A stretch of 64,000 nucleotides of DNA from Chloroflexota bacterium (GCA_016223085.1 JACRPS010000010.1:186001-250000); one strand, 5' to 3'. Shown: positions 51,588 through 61,180, numbered from the stretch's first letter. Made by a program: numbers and translations. Notes: generated by a model not told the origin, from the sequence alone.

Positions 51588-52331
51588 ATGAAGAAGTTAA
51601 AACCACTCAATACCACCTATCGTTACCGCGCTGTGCAGGATGCGCTCCGGCAGTACATCATCGAAAACCGCCTTCAGCCGGGCGACCGTCTGCCGTCCGA
51701 GAATGAACTGGCAGCGCAGCTCAATGTCAGTCGCAACCCGATACGGGAAGCGATCAAAGGGCTGGAGGCCCTCGGGCTGGTCGAAGTGCGTGTCGGCCTG
51801 GGTGTGTTTGTGAGAGCCGCCTCGATAGACGATATCCTGACCAACTTCGCCTACAGCCTCCTGTTTGATGGGCGTAGCGTGGCCGAACTGTACGAAATCC
51901 GCCAGCGGCTGGAACTGAGCTATGCGCGCGAGGCGGTGAAACAGTTGACGGACGAAACGCTGGCCGAAATCGAACAGCAGGTGGCCGAGATGGAACGCCT
52001 GCACCGCGAGGGGCAGGATTACCACCTGCCGGACCTGGCGCTGCACCGGCTGCTGTTCCAAAACGTGGGCAACGCGACGCTGCTCAAACTGTTTGACATA
52101 TTTGCCACGCTGTATCTCAACACGCGTCACATGTTTGATGCGGAATCGGCGATGATGAAAGCCGATGACATTCAGGCGCATAAAGACCTGCTGGAAGCCC
52201 TGCGCCAGCGCGATCCGGACCTGGTTATCGAGCGTCTGAAGCGCACCTATACGCCGCTGCCGGCGCTGATGGTCGCGCCACAATCCCGTAACGGAGATCG
52301 GGTTGAGGCCAGTATCAACGGCAAGGTGTGA
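51588..52331 (+). CDS. GntR/FadR-type transcriptional regulator
   Basis: 247 residues. The N-terminal winged helix reads RAVQDALRQYIIENRLQPGDRLPSENELAAQLNVSRNPIREAIKGLEALGLVEVR, the classic GntR form. The C-terminal all-helical FCD domain (about 95-225) contains RQRLELSYAREAV and the metal-binding His positions in LHRLLF and HKDLLEAL. These regulators usually respond to organic or sugar acids. It is divergent from the SDR-mutarotase-GH116 genes and convergent with the aminotransferase gene. The motif in its promoter region is also found in front of the oligopeptide-type transporter, so it probably controls both. Confidence 0.93.
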   Translation: MKKLKPLNTTYRYRAVQDALRQYIIENRLQPGDRLPSENELAAQLNVSRNPIREAIKGLEALGLVEVRVGLGVFVRAASIDDILTNFAYSLLFDGRSVAELYEIRQRLELSYAREAVKQLTDETLAEIEQQVAEMERLHREGQDYHLPDLALHRLLFQNVGNATLLKLFDIFATLYLNTRHMFDAESAMMKADDIQAHKDLLEALRQRDPDLVIERLKRTYTPLPALMVAPQSRNGDRVEASINGKV

Positions 52332-52346
52332 AGCGGCCACAGGCGT

Positions 52347-53669
52347 TTATGTCCCTAACACATCGCTGATAGCCAGCGCCAGCCGGTTTACCATCTCGTC
52401 AATTTCGTCACGGGTGATCGTCAGCGGCGGACCAAACGACACCATCGTTGGCGCACCTCGCAGTACCAGCCCGCGCGCCCGCGCCGCGCGTTCCAGCCGT
52501 TTGCCGACGTCATCATCCGGCCTGCCGGTGGGATTGTCCGGTTTAAACTCCACGCCCCACCACAGGCCGAGGCCGCGCACGTCTACAATCGCGTCGCAGC
52601 CGTCCTGCAGCGCCCGCAGTTTTTGCCCCAGATACGGCCCGACCTGCCGCACGTGTGCCAGCACGTCGCGCTGTTCGATATAATCCAGCACGGCCAGGCC
52701 GGCGGCGCAGGCCAGCGGATTGCCGGCGAAGGTGTGCCCGCCGTTGTACTGCACACGGTCTTCCGGTTCGCCCCAAAAGGTCTGTGCGACTTTATCCGCC
52801 ACGATTGTCGCGGCCAGCGGCGCGTAACCGCCACTCATGCCTTTGCCGACACACAGCAGGTCCGGCCACGCGCCGGTTTGCTCGGCAAAAAACAGCGTGC
52901 CGGTGCGCCCGAAGCCGGTGATAATTTCGTCGTAAATCAGCAGCGCGCCGTAGCGGTCGCATATCTGGCGTAAGGTCTGGAAGTAACCTGGCGGCGGAAA
53001 TACCAGCCCTTCAACGTTCATGACCGGCTCGACAATGACCGCCGCGACCGTCTCCGGTCCTTCGCGGCGGATGGCTTCCTCAAATTGCAGCACGCACGAT
53101 GTTTCACACTGTCTTGCTTCCAGCCGCAGCGGACAGTGATTAAAGTTCGGCGGGTGGACGTGAATCATGCCGCCCATCAGCGGCTCGAAGCTGGCGCGGC
53201 GGCTGCTGACGCCAGAGGCACTCAGCGCGCCCAGCGTGCCGCCATGATACGAGCCGTAGGTGCCGATGATCTTGTACCGTTCCGGCTGCCCGTTCTGTTT
53301 GTGGTACTGGAGCGCCATCTTGATCGCCGTTTCGACCGCCTCCGAACCGCCGCTGGCGAACTTCACCCGATTAAACTGCGGCGGCATCATCTGGCACAGA
53401 CGTTCCGCCAGTTTGATCGCCGGGATGTTGGCGCTGGCAAGCGGCGGGGCAAACGTCAGCTTTTGCATCTGGTCTATAATGCTTTCCAGCACGTCGGTGT
53501 TGCGGTGGCCGACGCTGACGACAAACACGCCTGCCAGACCGTCAATGTACTGCTTGCCGTTGGTGTCATACAGGTAAATGCCCTCGGCATGGTCAATGAT
53601 GAACGGCGCATCTGCAAACGCCTTCATCTGGACAAAATCCACCATGATGCGGGCAACCGGGTCTATCAT
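52347..53669 (-). CDS. Class III PLP-dependent aminotransferase
   Basis: 440-residue omega-aminotransferase-type enzyme. KFASGGSEAVETAIKMA, GTYGSYHGGTLGALSASG, AAVIVEPVMNVEGLVFPPPGYF, LLIYDEIITGFGRTGTLF and the Schiff-base Lys in LLCVGKGMSGG are all present. Such enzymes move amino groups between amines or omega-amino acids and pyruvate or 2-oxoglutarate. GAAGGGAA supports ATG 53669. It lies upstream of nothing on its own strand except a repeat and then GH4, and it converges on the FadR-type gene. A role in using the amine part of a conjugate is possible. Confidence 0.92.
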   Translation of the reverse strand: MIDPVARIMVDFVQMKAFADAPFIIDHAEGIYLYDTNGKQYIDGLAGVFVVSVGHRNTDVLESIIDQMQKLTFAPPLASANIPAIKLAERLCQMMPPQFNRVKFASGGSEAVETAIKMALQYHKQNGQPERYKIIGTYGSYHGGTLGALSASGVSSRRASFEPLMGGMIHVHPPNFNHCPLRLEARQCETSCVLQFEEAIRREGPETVAAVIVEPVMNVEGLVFPPPGYFQTLRQICDRYGALLIYDEIITGFGRTGTLFFAEQTGAWPDLLCVGKGMSGGYAPLAATIVADKVAQTFWGEPEDRVQYNGGHTFAGNPLACAAGLAVLDYIEQRDVLAHVRQVGPYLGQKLRALQDGCDAIVDVRGLGLWWGVEFKPDNPTGRPDDDVGKRLERAARARGLVLRGAPTMVSFGPPLTITRDEIDEMVNRLALAISDVLGT

Positions 53670-53713
53670 CGGCAGTTCCCTTCTCGCAATCTATCCACGA
53701 ATTCCGGTTTTAT

Positions 53714-53741
53714 GTAGGGACACGATATATCGTGTCCCTAC
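53714..53741. repeat. GTAGGG-type palindrome, perfect 14-base arms
   Basis: GTAGGGACACGATA and TATCGTGTCCCTAC are exact complements without a spacer. It lies after the GH4 gene and before the aminotransferase start region. Confidence 0.92.
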
Positions 53742-53749
53742 GGACGTTA

Positions 53750-55096
53750 TTATCGGTAATGCTGACGCATGGCCTCGTGAAACGGCAGCGCCAGAATCTC
53801 GTCCAGCAGTTGGCACGCCTGCTCCATCGAGCGCGTATACGGATCCATCAGAATCAGTTGTAGCAGGTGATCTTTGCTTCCGGTTTCGTAGGCTTCCAGT
53901 TCAACTTCAATCGGCGCAACCCGGTCGCGCAGGATGTGAGCCGTCAGCGGAGCGGGCAGGCCGTCGGTCTTTACGCCCTGAATGCCACGCTTGCTGACCA
54001 GCAGCGGGATTTCGACGGCAAAATCACGCGGCACACCGGGTACGAAGTCGCCGGAATTGAGGATATTGCCGATGATGATTCGCGGGATGTCACAGGCAAT
54101 CGCCTCGATAATCGGCACCATCACCTCGCCGGACGCTTTCGGCGGGAACACCTGGGTTACGGGCGTAGCGATGTCTTCACCGGCGCGGCGAATTTCCGCG
54201 ACGGTGCGCGCCAGCCAGCCAAAGTAGTCCTCGTACCACTGCGACGGGCTTTCGTGCCAGCGTTTTTCCGTGTCGTCGTCCACATGGTACCAGTACGGCC
54301 ACGAGCCGCCGCCGGGATTGCAGGTGTCGCCAATCGGGAATACGCCGAACTTTTTGTACAGGTCAACCGCCACCGGCCCCAGAAAATCGCTCGGCTTGCA
54401 GGTTTCCCAGTAGCGCGGCGCTTCGGTTTCAATCCAGCGGTCGAACAGCGGCATCACGTCGTGGCCGCGATGGTAGAGATGCGTCAGCCATACAAAATGA
54501 TTCACACCGGGAATCTGGAACGTTAGCCCCTCGCGGTCGAGGCCCAACACGTCGGCAATCCGGTACACGCCGCTGAATCCATGACACAGCCCGACGATTC
54601 TGGCCTGCGGGTACTTACGCCCCAGATAGGTAATGCCTGCCAGCACCGGGTTGCCGACCTGCAAATACCACGCCTGCGGGCACACGTCCAGCACATCCTG
54701 AATGACCGACTCCATCAATTGAAGCTGGTCGAAGTTAATCCAGAAGCCTTCGTCGTGCATGACGTGCAGGCTGCCGCCCATGCGATAACCAAGCCTGCTC
54801 CCGACTTTCCACCCGGCGCGCAGTCGGTCATGCCCGGCGGCCAGCGCTGTGTTGATGACAAAATCCGCGCCGCGCAGGGATTCACGACGGTCGGTCGTTT
54901 TCTCCAGAACAAAGTGCTGTCCCAGCTCGTCGGCGTACCGCTGGCACAGCCGGTGAATCGCGTCCAGCCGCGCCTCATCAATATCCATAAAGCTGATGGT
55001 GCTGCCTGCCAGATTGGGCGTCACGCACAGATCAATCAGCAGCCGCAGCGAAAACACCGCGCTCCCGGCTCCGATGATGCTGATTTTGGGTGGCAT
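53750..55096 (-). CDS. GH4 family glycoside hydrolase
   Basis: 448-residue NAD- and metal-dependent glycosidase. The Rossmann start KISIIGAGSAVFSLRLLIDLC, the Asp-containing ISFMDIDEARL and the metal-binding Cys-His in VGLCHGFSG (about residue 173) with the GVNHF His are diagnostic. GH4 enzymes cleave by oxidation at C3, elimination and re-reduction, accepting alpha- or beta-glycosides, often 6-phosphates or glucuronides. GGAGAATACC supports ATG 55096. It follows PrpD by nine bases in the same transcript. The exact aglycone is not predictable. Confidence 0.9.
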   Translation of the reverse strand: MPPKISIIGAGSAVFSLRLLIDLCVTPNLAGSTISFMDIDEARLDAIHRLCQRYADELGQHFVLEKTTDRRESLRGADFVINTALAAGHDRLRAGWKVGSRLGYRMGGSLHVMHDEGFWINFDQLQLMESVIQDVLDVCPQAWYLQVGNPVLAGITYLGRKYPQARIVGLCHGFSGVYRIADVLGLDREGLTFQIPGVNHFVWLTHLYHRGHDVMPLFDRWIETEAPRYWETCKPSDFLGPVAVDLYKKFGVFPIGDTCNPGGGSWPYWYHVDDDTEKRWHESPSQWYEDYFGWLARTVAEIRRAGEDIATPVTQVFPPKASGEVMVPIIEAIACDIPRIIIGNILNSGDFVPGVPRDFAVEIPLLVSKRGIQGVKTDGLPAPLTAHILRDRVAPIEVELEAYETGSKDHLLQLILMDPYTRSMEQACQLLDEILALPFHEAMRQHYR

Positions 55097-55105
55097 GGTA
55101 TTCTC

Positions 55106-56443
55106 CTATGGCGATTCCAGAATCAGGTCGAGCAGTTCCGGCAGCGTTTGCGGTTGATCGGTCAGCCCATCTACCAGCGTTTCAATCCGTGCGGCGCGCT
55201 TTTCGCCTAATACCGGCTCCGTTAGCCCGTAATATTTCTCGCGTAGTTCGTCATCCGACAGCGGATTCTCCGGGTTGCCGCGCGCGATAGCCGGTTCGGA
55301 TGTGTAGCGCGTGCCGTCATACAGTACGAACGTAACGCGCGCCCAACGTTCCGCCGGGAAACGCGCGCTGTACTGGGGGTCATCCACCAGCGCCATGCTG
55401 CCGGACAGCCGCAAAATGGCCGGGTCGGCCAGCGCCGCGCCGGTCACTTCCGCCGCGCCCAGCCGCCCCCGCACCAGCGCCGCCGCCACCGGAAATGGCA
55501 GGCTGTACTGCGCTTCTTCCGTGTTGGCGGGATAACGCGCCGCCAGCCGCGTGCCTTCGTGGAACGTATTGACCTCAATCCGTTCAATTGCATCGGCGCT
55601 AAGGTTGTGTGCGCGCTGCAAAGCCAACGCCGCTTCAATCGCCGGCTGTGCCCAGCGACAGACCGGGTACGCTTTAAAATACTGTTCGCGGATGCGCCAG
55701 CGGTCGCCCAGATCATGCCACAGGTGGGCGACGCTATCCCCTTCGACGGTCAGCGCGGGCGCGCCGGTAAAGCCGTCTGCCGCCAGATAAGCCGCGCTGA
55801 GTCCGACCATCGCGCCCCAGCCGGAGCCGTCTTTAACCATCGTCGGGTAATCCACGCAGCGCATGATTTGTCCACGCGGCCCGTGATACTCGGCTATGCC
55901 AAGCGCGTGGCGCGTCTGGTCTTCGTCCAGCCGCAGCAGCCGCGCGCCCAACGCGGCACAGGCCAGCGCGTTCCATGCGCCGGAGTTGTGGTAATCGCAG
56001 GCGGTAGTGTGTAAGGCGATCCCGGCGCGGGTGGCGATTTCGTAACCCAGCGCCAGCGCCGTAAGAAATTCGCGCCCATCTATCGCGCAGCCGCTGTCCA
56101 CCAGTGCCAGCAGCGCCGGCAGGATGGCGACGCCGGCATGGCCTTTGGTCAGGACGTGGCCGTCGTGGCAATCCATGCTGTCAATCATCGTGCCCCCGGC
56201 CAGCGCCGCGCCGACAGGACTGGCGCGCCGCCCGTCCAGCAGCAGCCGCGCGCCGCCGTCCGCCCCCGCGCCGAAGTGCCGCGCGGCATGATTACGGATG
56301 ATGCGTGTCATGTCGGTGGTGTGCCCGCCCGCCGCTGTGCCGATCAGGTCGAGCAGGCAGCGCCGCGCCTGCTGCACCACGCCGGTGGGCAGGTCGGCAA
56401 AACGCAGGTCATGGATGAAGGTGACAACCGGTTTGGCGGCCAT
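55106..56443 (-). CDS. MmgE/PrpD family protein
   Basis: 445 residues of the 2-methylcitrate dehydratase family. The all-helical part has IDSMDCHDGHVLTKGHAGVAILPALLAL and ALGIAEYHGPRGQIMRCVDYPTMVKDGSGWGAMVG, and the second domain starts around residue 265 (EQYFKAYPVCRWAQPAIEA). Family members dehydrate or isomerise organic acids (methylcitrate, cis-aconitate). There is no prpB or prpC partner here, so another hydroxyacid substrate is likely. It sits between the amidotransferase-like and GH4 genes in one operon, with gaps of seven and nine bases. Confidence 0.88.
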   Translation of the reverse strand: MAAKPVVTFIHDLRFADLPTGVVQQARRCLLDLIGTAAGGHTTDMTRIIRNHAARHFGAGADGGARLLLDGRRASPVGAALAGGTMIDSMDCHDGHVLTKGHAGVAILPALLALVDSGCAIDGREFLTALALGYEIATRAGIALHTTACDYHNSGAWNALACAALGARLLRLDEDQTRHALGIAEYHGPRGQIMRCVDYPTMVKDGSGWGAMVGLSAAYLAADGFTGAPALTVEGDSVAHLWHDLGDRWRIREQYFKAYPVCRWAQPAIEAALALQRAHNLSADAIERIEVNTFHEGTRLAARYPANTEEAQYSLPFPVAAALVRGRLGAAEVTGAALADPAILRLSGSMALVDDPQYSARFPAERWARVTFVLYDGTRYTSEPAIARGNPENPLSDDELREKYYGLTEPVLGEKRAARIETLVDGLTDQPQTLPELLDLILESP

Positions 56444-56450
56444 GTCGCAC

Positions 56451-57143
56451 TCAGGGTTGAATCAGCCCGGCGGTCACGGCGAAGTTACGGATGAACTGCC
56501 TGCCGTCGGGGTACTCCGGTGTGTAGGCTTCCGGGTGTCCCTGAATGCCAAACACCGGCAATTCCTGATGCTGCATCACCTGAATCCGGCACCAGTCGGT
56601 TGACGCCAGCAGGTTGAAGCCGGTCGGCAGTTCCTTGATCTCCCAGTAGTGGCTTTCCATGATAACCGGCCCGGTCGGCGGGAATCCCTTAAACAGGGGG
56701 TGCTGCGGGTCTTTCGGTTTCAGTGGGAGATAACCTTTTTCCTTCCGCATCCCCGGATGATAATCCGGCATCAGGTCAACCTCGCCCGGTTCCAGCGGCC
56801 CCAGCGCATCACACGGCGCACCGAAGGTGAGTCCGATCAACTGGTGGCCGCCGCAGAACCCCAGCACCGGGAACTCGCCGGAACAAATCGCCTCCTGCAG
56901 CGGGTTGAAGGTGTCCCAATCATACTCCGCCCAATCGGGAGTGTTGCCGCTGATGCAGAAGCCTTTGACACCGTTGGCGCGCATCCAGTCCATGCTGAAG
57001 TTCCAGTAATTCACCAACTGGCAGGGGACACCAGTAGCCGCAGCGATGTTCTGCGCGCGTTCGGCAGCTTCCTTGTTATGCGGCGGGCCAACCTTCGGGT
57101 CTTCCACCAGCCAGCGGCCTTGAATGTCCACGTAGGCAAGCAT
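56451..57143 (-). CDS. Class I glutamine amidotransferase-like protein
   Basis: 230-residue single-domain GATase1 fold. The nucleophile elbow is PVLGFCGGHQLIGL (Cys near 100) and the catalytic His is in FGIQGHPEAYTPEYPDG with Glu following. It resembles GMP-synthase-type or gamma-glutamyl hydrolase-type members. No synthetase partner is adjacent, so hydrolysis of a gamma-glutamyl conjugate is a possible role, matching an uptake locus with an oligopeptide-type transporter. ATG 57143 is chosen since GAGGAG lies eight bases before it; a GTG at 57149 would be too close. Confidence 0.82.
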   Translation of the reverse strand: MLAYVDIQGRWLVEDPKVGPPHNKEAAERAQNIAAATGVPCQLVNYWNFSMDWMRANGVKGFCISGNTPDWAEYDWDTFNPLQEAICSGEFPVLGFCGGHQLIGLTFGAPCDALGPLEPGEVDLMPDYHPGMRKEKGYLPLKPKDPQHPLFKGFPPTGPVIMESHYWEIKELPTGFNLLASTDWCRIQVMQHQELPVFGIQGHPEAYTPEYPDGRQFIRNFAVTAGLIQP

Positions 57144-57193
57144 GAGCACGACTCCTCAAGTTCATACATTTTTTGACCCCACCCCCATCCCCT

Positions 57194-57212
57194 CGATATA
57201 TCGTGTCCCTAC
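57194..57212. repeat. Half copy of the GTAGGG-type palindrome
   Basis: CGATATATCGTGTCCCTAC matches the right half of the perfect copy at 53714-53741, while the left half is missing. It lies at the end of the ATPase gene, which stops at 57209. Confidence 0.7.
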
Positions 57213-59257
57213 AGGTGTTGCACAGGTTTTTCTGCCGTCTGCATGGCCGCCAGTTCATCCAACGGGATGTGGCAGTAAATCGTATGTCCATCCCCCGTTT
57301 CCTGCGCGGGTGGTTCGTGTGTTTCGCAGATCGCACCGATCTTGCGTGGGCAGCGCGTGTGGAAGCGGCAGCCGGTCGGCGGATTGGCCGGGCTGGGCAC
57401 GGTGCCTTCCAGCCGAATCGCGTGGCTGGCGGCGTTCGGGTTGGCCTCCGGTATGGCCGATACCAGCGCCTCGGTGTACGGATGGTAGGGCGGGTTAAAA
57501 ATCGCTTCTGTCGGGCCGGATTCACAGACCCGCCCCAGGTAAATCACCACCACCTGATCGGCCAGATAGCGCACGACGTTCAGATCGTGCGAGATGAACA
57601 GCAGCGCCACCTTGCGTTCCTGCTGCAATTCGCGCAGCAGATTCAGCACTGCCGCCTGCACCGATACATCCAGCGCGGAGATCGGCTCATCGCACAACAC
57701 CAACTGTGGCCCGCCCGCCAACGCCCGCGCAATTGCCACGCGCTGTTTTTCGCCGCCGCTGAGCTGGCGCGGCAGGCGGTCAAGATAGGTTTCATCCAGG
57801 TTGACCGCCCGCAGCAGGCCGATGATGTGCTCGGTTTCCTGCTCCGGTGGCACGACCTTAAACCGGCGCAGCGGACGCGACAGGGTTTTGCGGATGGTGT
57901 GGCGTGGGTTAAGCGTCGAATCGGGATTCTGGAATACCATCTGCATCTGGCGCAGGGCGTTCTGGCTGCGGCGTTCAATCGGCTGCGTAAAATCATGGCC
58001 GGCGAACGTGACCGCGCCGCCCGTTACTGCGGTCAGTCCGGCCAAGCCGCGCGCAATTGTGCTTTTGCCGCAGCCGCTTTCGCCGACGATGCCCAGTGTT
58101 TGCTGCGGCGCGAGGCTGAAACTCACGTCGTCCACCGATTTCACGTCGCCGCCCTGACCCCATCCAAGCAGACCCGCTGCCTGCTTAAAATACACTTTTA
58201 GATGGTTGACAGACAGCAGACTGGATTCACCTGCTGCTGGCGCTGATGCGGGAGCAGGCCGGACGGCTGCGGCCAACGCCGGCTGCTGGCGCACCGCTTC
58301 CCAGCGGAAGCAGCGCGCGAGATGGTTGCTGCCGACTGATTCAAGGGCGGGAACGCCGGCGGTACAGGCCGGTTGAACCAGCGGGCAGCGTGCCGCGAAC
58401 ACGCATCCCGGCGGCAGATCGGTCAGCGGCGGCACACGTCCCGGAATCGAGTACAGCAGTTCGTCGGTGTGGCGCGTCCCGCGCTGCGGCAGGCAGCGCA
58501 GCAGGCTGACGGTGTAGGGGTGGTGCGGCTGCGCGAATAACGCCTGCTTGTCCGCCTGCTCGACCAGTTCCCCGGCGTACATCACGCCCACCCGGTCGCA
58601 GATGCGCGCGATTACACCCAGGTTGTGGCTGATGTACAGAATCGCCATCTTAAATTCGCGCCGCAGCCCTTCCAGCAGATCGAGCACGCTGGCTTCAACC
58701 GTCACATCCAGGCCGGTCGTTGGCTCGTCCATGATGACCAGATCAGGGTTCAGCAGCAGCGCCATCGCAATCACCACCCGCTGCTGCATCCCGCCGCTGA
58801 GCTGGTGCGGGTAACGCCGCAGGATATATTCCGGGTCAGGCATTCGCACCCGTTCCAGCATTGCCAGCGCACGCTGGCGGGCTTCGGCATGGGAGTAATT
58901 CTGATGGGTCAGCAGGACTTCGGTAAGCTGCTTCTCAATCGTCAGCACGGGGTTCAACGATGCCTGTGGGTCCTGGTACACCATCGCAATCCGGTTGCCG
59001 CGCAGGTGGCGCAGGTGCGCGTCCGACGCCTGCATCAAATCCTGCCCCTGGAACAAAATCTGGCCGTCCGCCTCGGCCTGTTTGGGCAGGTAGCGCATGA
59101 TGGATAGGGCAACAGTGGATTTGCCGCAGCCGGATTCGCCTACCAGCCCGTAGGTTTCGCCCTCGCCAATCGTGAGCGATAGTCCCCGTACCGCGCGGGC
59201 GATACCGCGCCGTCCCCGGTAATTCACATTGAGACTCTGGATATCCAGCACGGCCAT
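57209..59257 (-). CDS. Fused dipeptide/oligopeptide ABC transporter ATPase (DppD-DppF)
   Basis: 682 residues carrying two complete ATPases that are usually separate. Unit 1 (about 1-325) has GESGCGKSTVALS, LSGGMQQRVVIAMAL, LVIMDEPTTGLDV and the C-terminal Cys-containing oligopeptide segment CVFAARCPLVQPAC. Unit 2 (about 345-670) has GESGCGKSTIARGL, LSGGEKQRVAIARAL, LVLCDEPISALDV and CRFHTRCPRKIGAICETH. The Cys-rich ends may bind an iron-sulfur cluster as in DppD/DppF. It follows the DppC-type gene by three bases. Fusion enforces 1:1 stoichiometry of the two ATPases. Confidence 0.95.
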   Translation of the reverse strand: MAVLDIQSLNVNYRGRRGIARAVRGLSLTIGEGETYGLVGESGCGKSTVALSIMRYLPKQAEADGQILFQGQDLMQASDAHLRHLRGNRIAMVYQDPQASLNPVLTIEKQLTEVLLTHQNYSHAEARQRALAMLERVRMPDPEYILRRYPHQLSGGMQQRVVIAMALLLNPDLVIMDEPTTGLDVTVEASVLDLLEGLRREFKMAILYISHNLGVIARICDRVGVMYAGELVEQADKQALFAQPHHPYTVSLLRCLPQRGTRHTDELLYSIPGRVPPLTDLPPGCVFAARCPLVQPACTAGVPALESVGSNHLARCFRWEAVRQQPALAAAVRPAPASAPAAGESSLLSVNHLKVYFKQAAGLLGWGQGGDVKSVDDVSFSLAPQQTLGIVGESGCGKSTIARGLAGLTAVTGGAVTFAGHDFTQPIERRSQNALRQMQMVFQNPDSTLNPRHTIRKTLSRPLRRFKVVPPEQETEHIIGLLRAVNLDETYLDRLPRQLSGGEKQRVAIARALAGGPQLVLCDEPISALDVSVQAAVLNLLRELQQERKVALLFISHDLNVVRYLADQVVVIYLGRVCESGPTEAIFNPPYHPYTEALVSAIPEANPNAASHAIRLEGTVPSPANPPTGCRFHTRCPRKIGAICETHEPPAQETGDGHTIYCHIPLDELAAMQTAEKPVQHL

Positions 59258-59260
59258 AGC

Positions 59261-60145
59261 TTATTCCTCCGACCGCGCCAGTTCGCGCAGGCCGTCCGCC
59301 AGCAGGTTGCAGCCGACGACGATGGAGGCAATCGCCAGCGACGGGAACAGCGCCGCCGTTGGCGTCAGGATGATTGCCTGCCGCGCTTCACTTGCCATGC
59401 GGCCCCAGTCAGGATTCGGCGGCGGCAGCCCCAGCCCCAGGAAGCCGAGCGCGCCAATCGAGAACGTGGCGTAACCGATGCGCACCAGGCCGTCTACCAG
59501 TATCGGCCCGGCGGCATTGGGCAAAATCTCCTGAAACAGGATATACGCCGTGCTTTCGCCGCGCATTCGCGCCGCCGCAACAAACTCTCGGTTGCGCAAA
59601 TCCAGCACCAGCCCACGCACCAGCCGCGAGATTGCCGGGGTGGTAGCGACGGCGACGGCGACCACAACGTTCACCGCCGACGCGCCAATCGCGACGATGA
59701 TGATGAGATACAGCATCACCACCGGGAAGGCCATCAGCACGTCCATCAGACGCATCACAATTTCGTCAAACCAGCCGCCCCGGTAGCCGGCCAGCAGCCC
59801 GACCGACGTTCCGAGCAGCACTGCCAGCCCGACTGCCAGCGGCGGCAGCGTAACCATCTGCCCCGCGCCGATGACCAGCCGCGAGAACAGATCGCGCCCC
59901 AGACCATCCGTGCCGAGGATGTGTTTGTCCGACGGCGGTTTCCAGACCGCGCCGGCCTCGCTGTCGTTGATGCCATACGGCACAATCGCCGGGCCGACCA
60001 GCGCCATCACTACCCAGAACAGCAGAATGGCCGCGCCGATCAATGCCGTCGGGCTGCGGAACACCCGCCGCCACCGGATGCGGACGCGCCGGGGACGGAT
60101 GACAGTCAAAGGGAAGTTGGCCGGTTGGTGTAACGGTTTTTCCAT
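59261..60145 (-). CDS. Dipeptide/oligopeptide-type ABC permease, DppC type
   Basis: 294-residue permease. The N-terminus has the OppC_N region (RRVFRSPTALIGAAILLFWVVMALVGPAIVPYG) and HILGTDGLGRDLFSRLVIGA. Core helices follow, with the EAA loop in RNREFVAAARMRGESTAYILFQEILPNAAGPI. Similar transporters carry peptides, nickel or glycosides. It lies 10 bases after the DppB-type gene and three before the fused ATPase. Confidence 0.94.
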   Translation of the reverse strand: MEKPLHQPANFPLTVIRPRRVRIRWRRVFRSPTALIGAAILLFWVVMALVGPAIVPYGINDSEAGAVWKPPSDKHILGTDGLGRDLFSRLVIGAGQMVTLPPLAVGLAVLLGTSVGLLAGYRGGWFDEIVMRLMDVLMAFPVVMLYLIIIVAIGASAVNVVVAVAVATTPAISRLVRGLVLDLRNREFVAAARMRGESTAYILFQEILPNAAGPILVDGLVRIGYATFSIGALGFLGLGLPPPNPDWGRMASEARQAIILTPTAALFPSLAIASIVVGCNLLADGLRELARSEE

Positions 60146-60155
60146 TACATGTTCC

Positions 60156-61103
60156 TCAACTCAACCGGACGCGCGGGTTAAGCGCGCTGTACAGCAGGTC
60201 GGCGATTAACTGCGACAGCACGATCAGGACTATCGCCGTCATGGCAGACGCTTCGATCATCGGCAGATCGTTTTCCAGCGCGGCGCGGGCGAACAGGCTG
60301 CCCAGGCCGGGGTAATTAAACAACTGCTCGATCACGATCAGGCCGCCGATCAGCCAGTTGATCTGGGTGGTGATGATGGCAATCGGGGCGATCAGGGCGT
60401 TGCGCAGCGCGTGGCGGACAATCACCGTTCGGCGCGGCAGGCCCTTGAGCACGGCGGTGCGGATGTACGGCGACGCCATCACTTCGATCATGCTTACCCG
60501 CGTCACTCGCGCGATGTAGCCGATCAGCACCAGCGCCGCCGTTGCCGCCGGCAAAATCAGCTTGCGTCCGTGCAGCGCCAGATCAATATTGTCGCCGCGC
60601 AGGCTGCTGTCGGCGGGGAGCACTTTGAGCCACCATGAAAAAATTGTGATAAGCAGCACGCCCATCACAAAATCGGGCAGGGAAATGGACAGCAGGCTGC
60701 CGATGGAAATCACGCGGTCAGGCCAGCGCCCTTCGTTTAACCCGGCGACCACACCCAGGAGCAGCGACACCGGGATGATAATCAGCAGCGCCGAGGCCGC
60801 CAGAAACAGCGAATTGGTTAACCGCCGCGCCACCAACGGCTGAATCGGCGCGCCCAGCCGGTACGATTCGCCAAAGTCGCCCCGGACAAAATGGGTAATC
60901 CAGTTCCAGTAGCGTTCCGGCAGGGGGCGGTTGAAACCCATCTTTTCCGACAGCGCGGCGCGCGCCTGCGGCGTGGATTCGCGGCCCAGGATTTTAAGCG
61001 CCGGGTCAGTGGGTACGACTTCCGAAATCACAAAGATCAGGATGGACAGCACGAGCATGGTCAACAGCATCGTGCCGAGGCGGCGCAGGATAAAACGCAG
61101 CAT
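60156..61103 (-). CDS. Dipeptide/oligopeptide-type ABC permease, DppB type
   Basis: 315-residue permease starting MLRFILRRLGTMLLTMLVLSILIFVI, then the LGLDRPL-type motif (here KMGFNRPLPERYWNWI) and a core with EAA loop PYIRTAVLKGLPRRTVIVRHALRNALIAP. Six helices are predicted. It forms the heterodimeric channel with the DppC-type gene downstream and follows the binding-protein gene after a 125-base gap holding two palindromic repeats. Confidence 0.94.
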   Translation of the reverse strand: MLRFILRRLGTMLLTMLVLSILIFVISEVVPTDPALKILGRESTPQARAALSEKMGFNRPLPERYWNWITHFVRGDFGESYRLGAPIQPLVARRLTNSLFLAASALLIIIPVSLLLGVVAGLNEGRWPDRVISIGSLLSISLPDFVMGVLLITIFSWWLKVLPADSSLRGDNIDLALHGRKLILPAATAALVLIGYIARVTRVSMIEVMASPYIRTAVLKGLPRRTVIVRHALRNALIAPIAIITTQINWLIGGLIVIEQLFNYPGLGSLFARAALENDLPMIEASAMTAIVLIVLSQLIADLLYSALNPRVRLS

Positions 61104-61148
61104 CGTTCCCGTACCTCAGGGCTGGTCGCGGCGGCGAAGGGATGGGCC

Positions 61149-61179
61149 GTAGAGACATGGTGTCGCCGTGTCTCTGTCA
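61149..61179. repeat. GTAGGG-related palindrome (GAGACA variant)
   Basis: GTAGAGACATGG and CCGTGTCTCTG can pair with mismatches. It is next to the better copy at 61181. Confidence 0.55.
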
Positions 61180-61180
61180 G

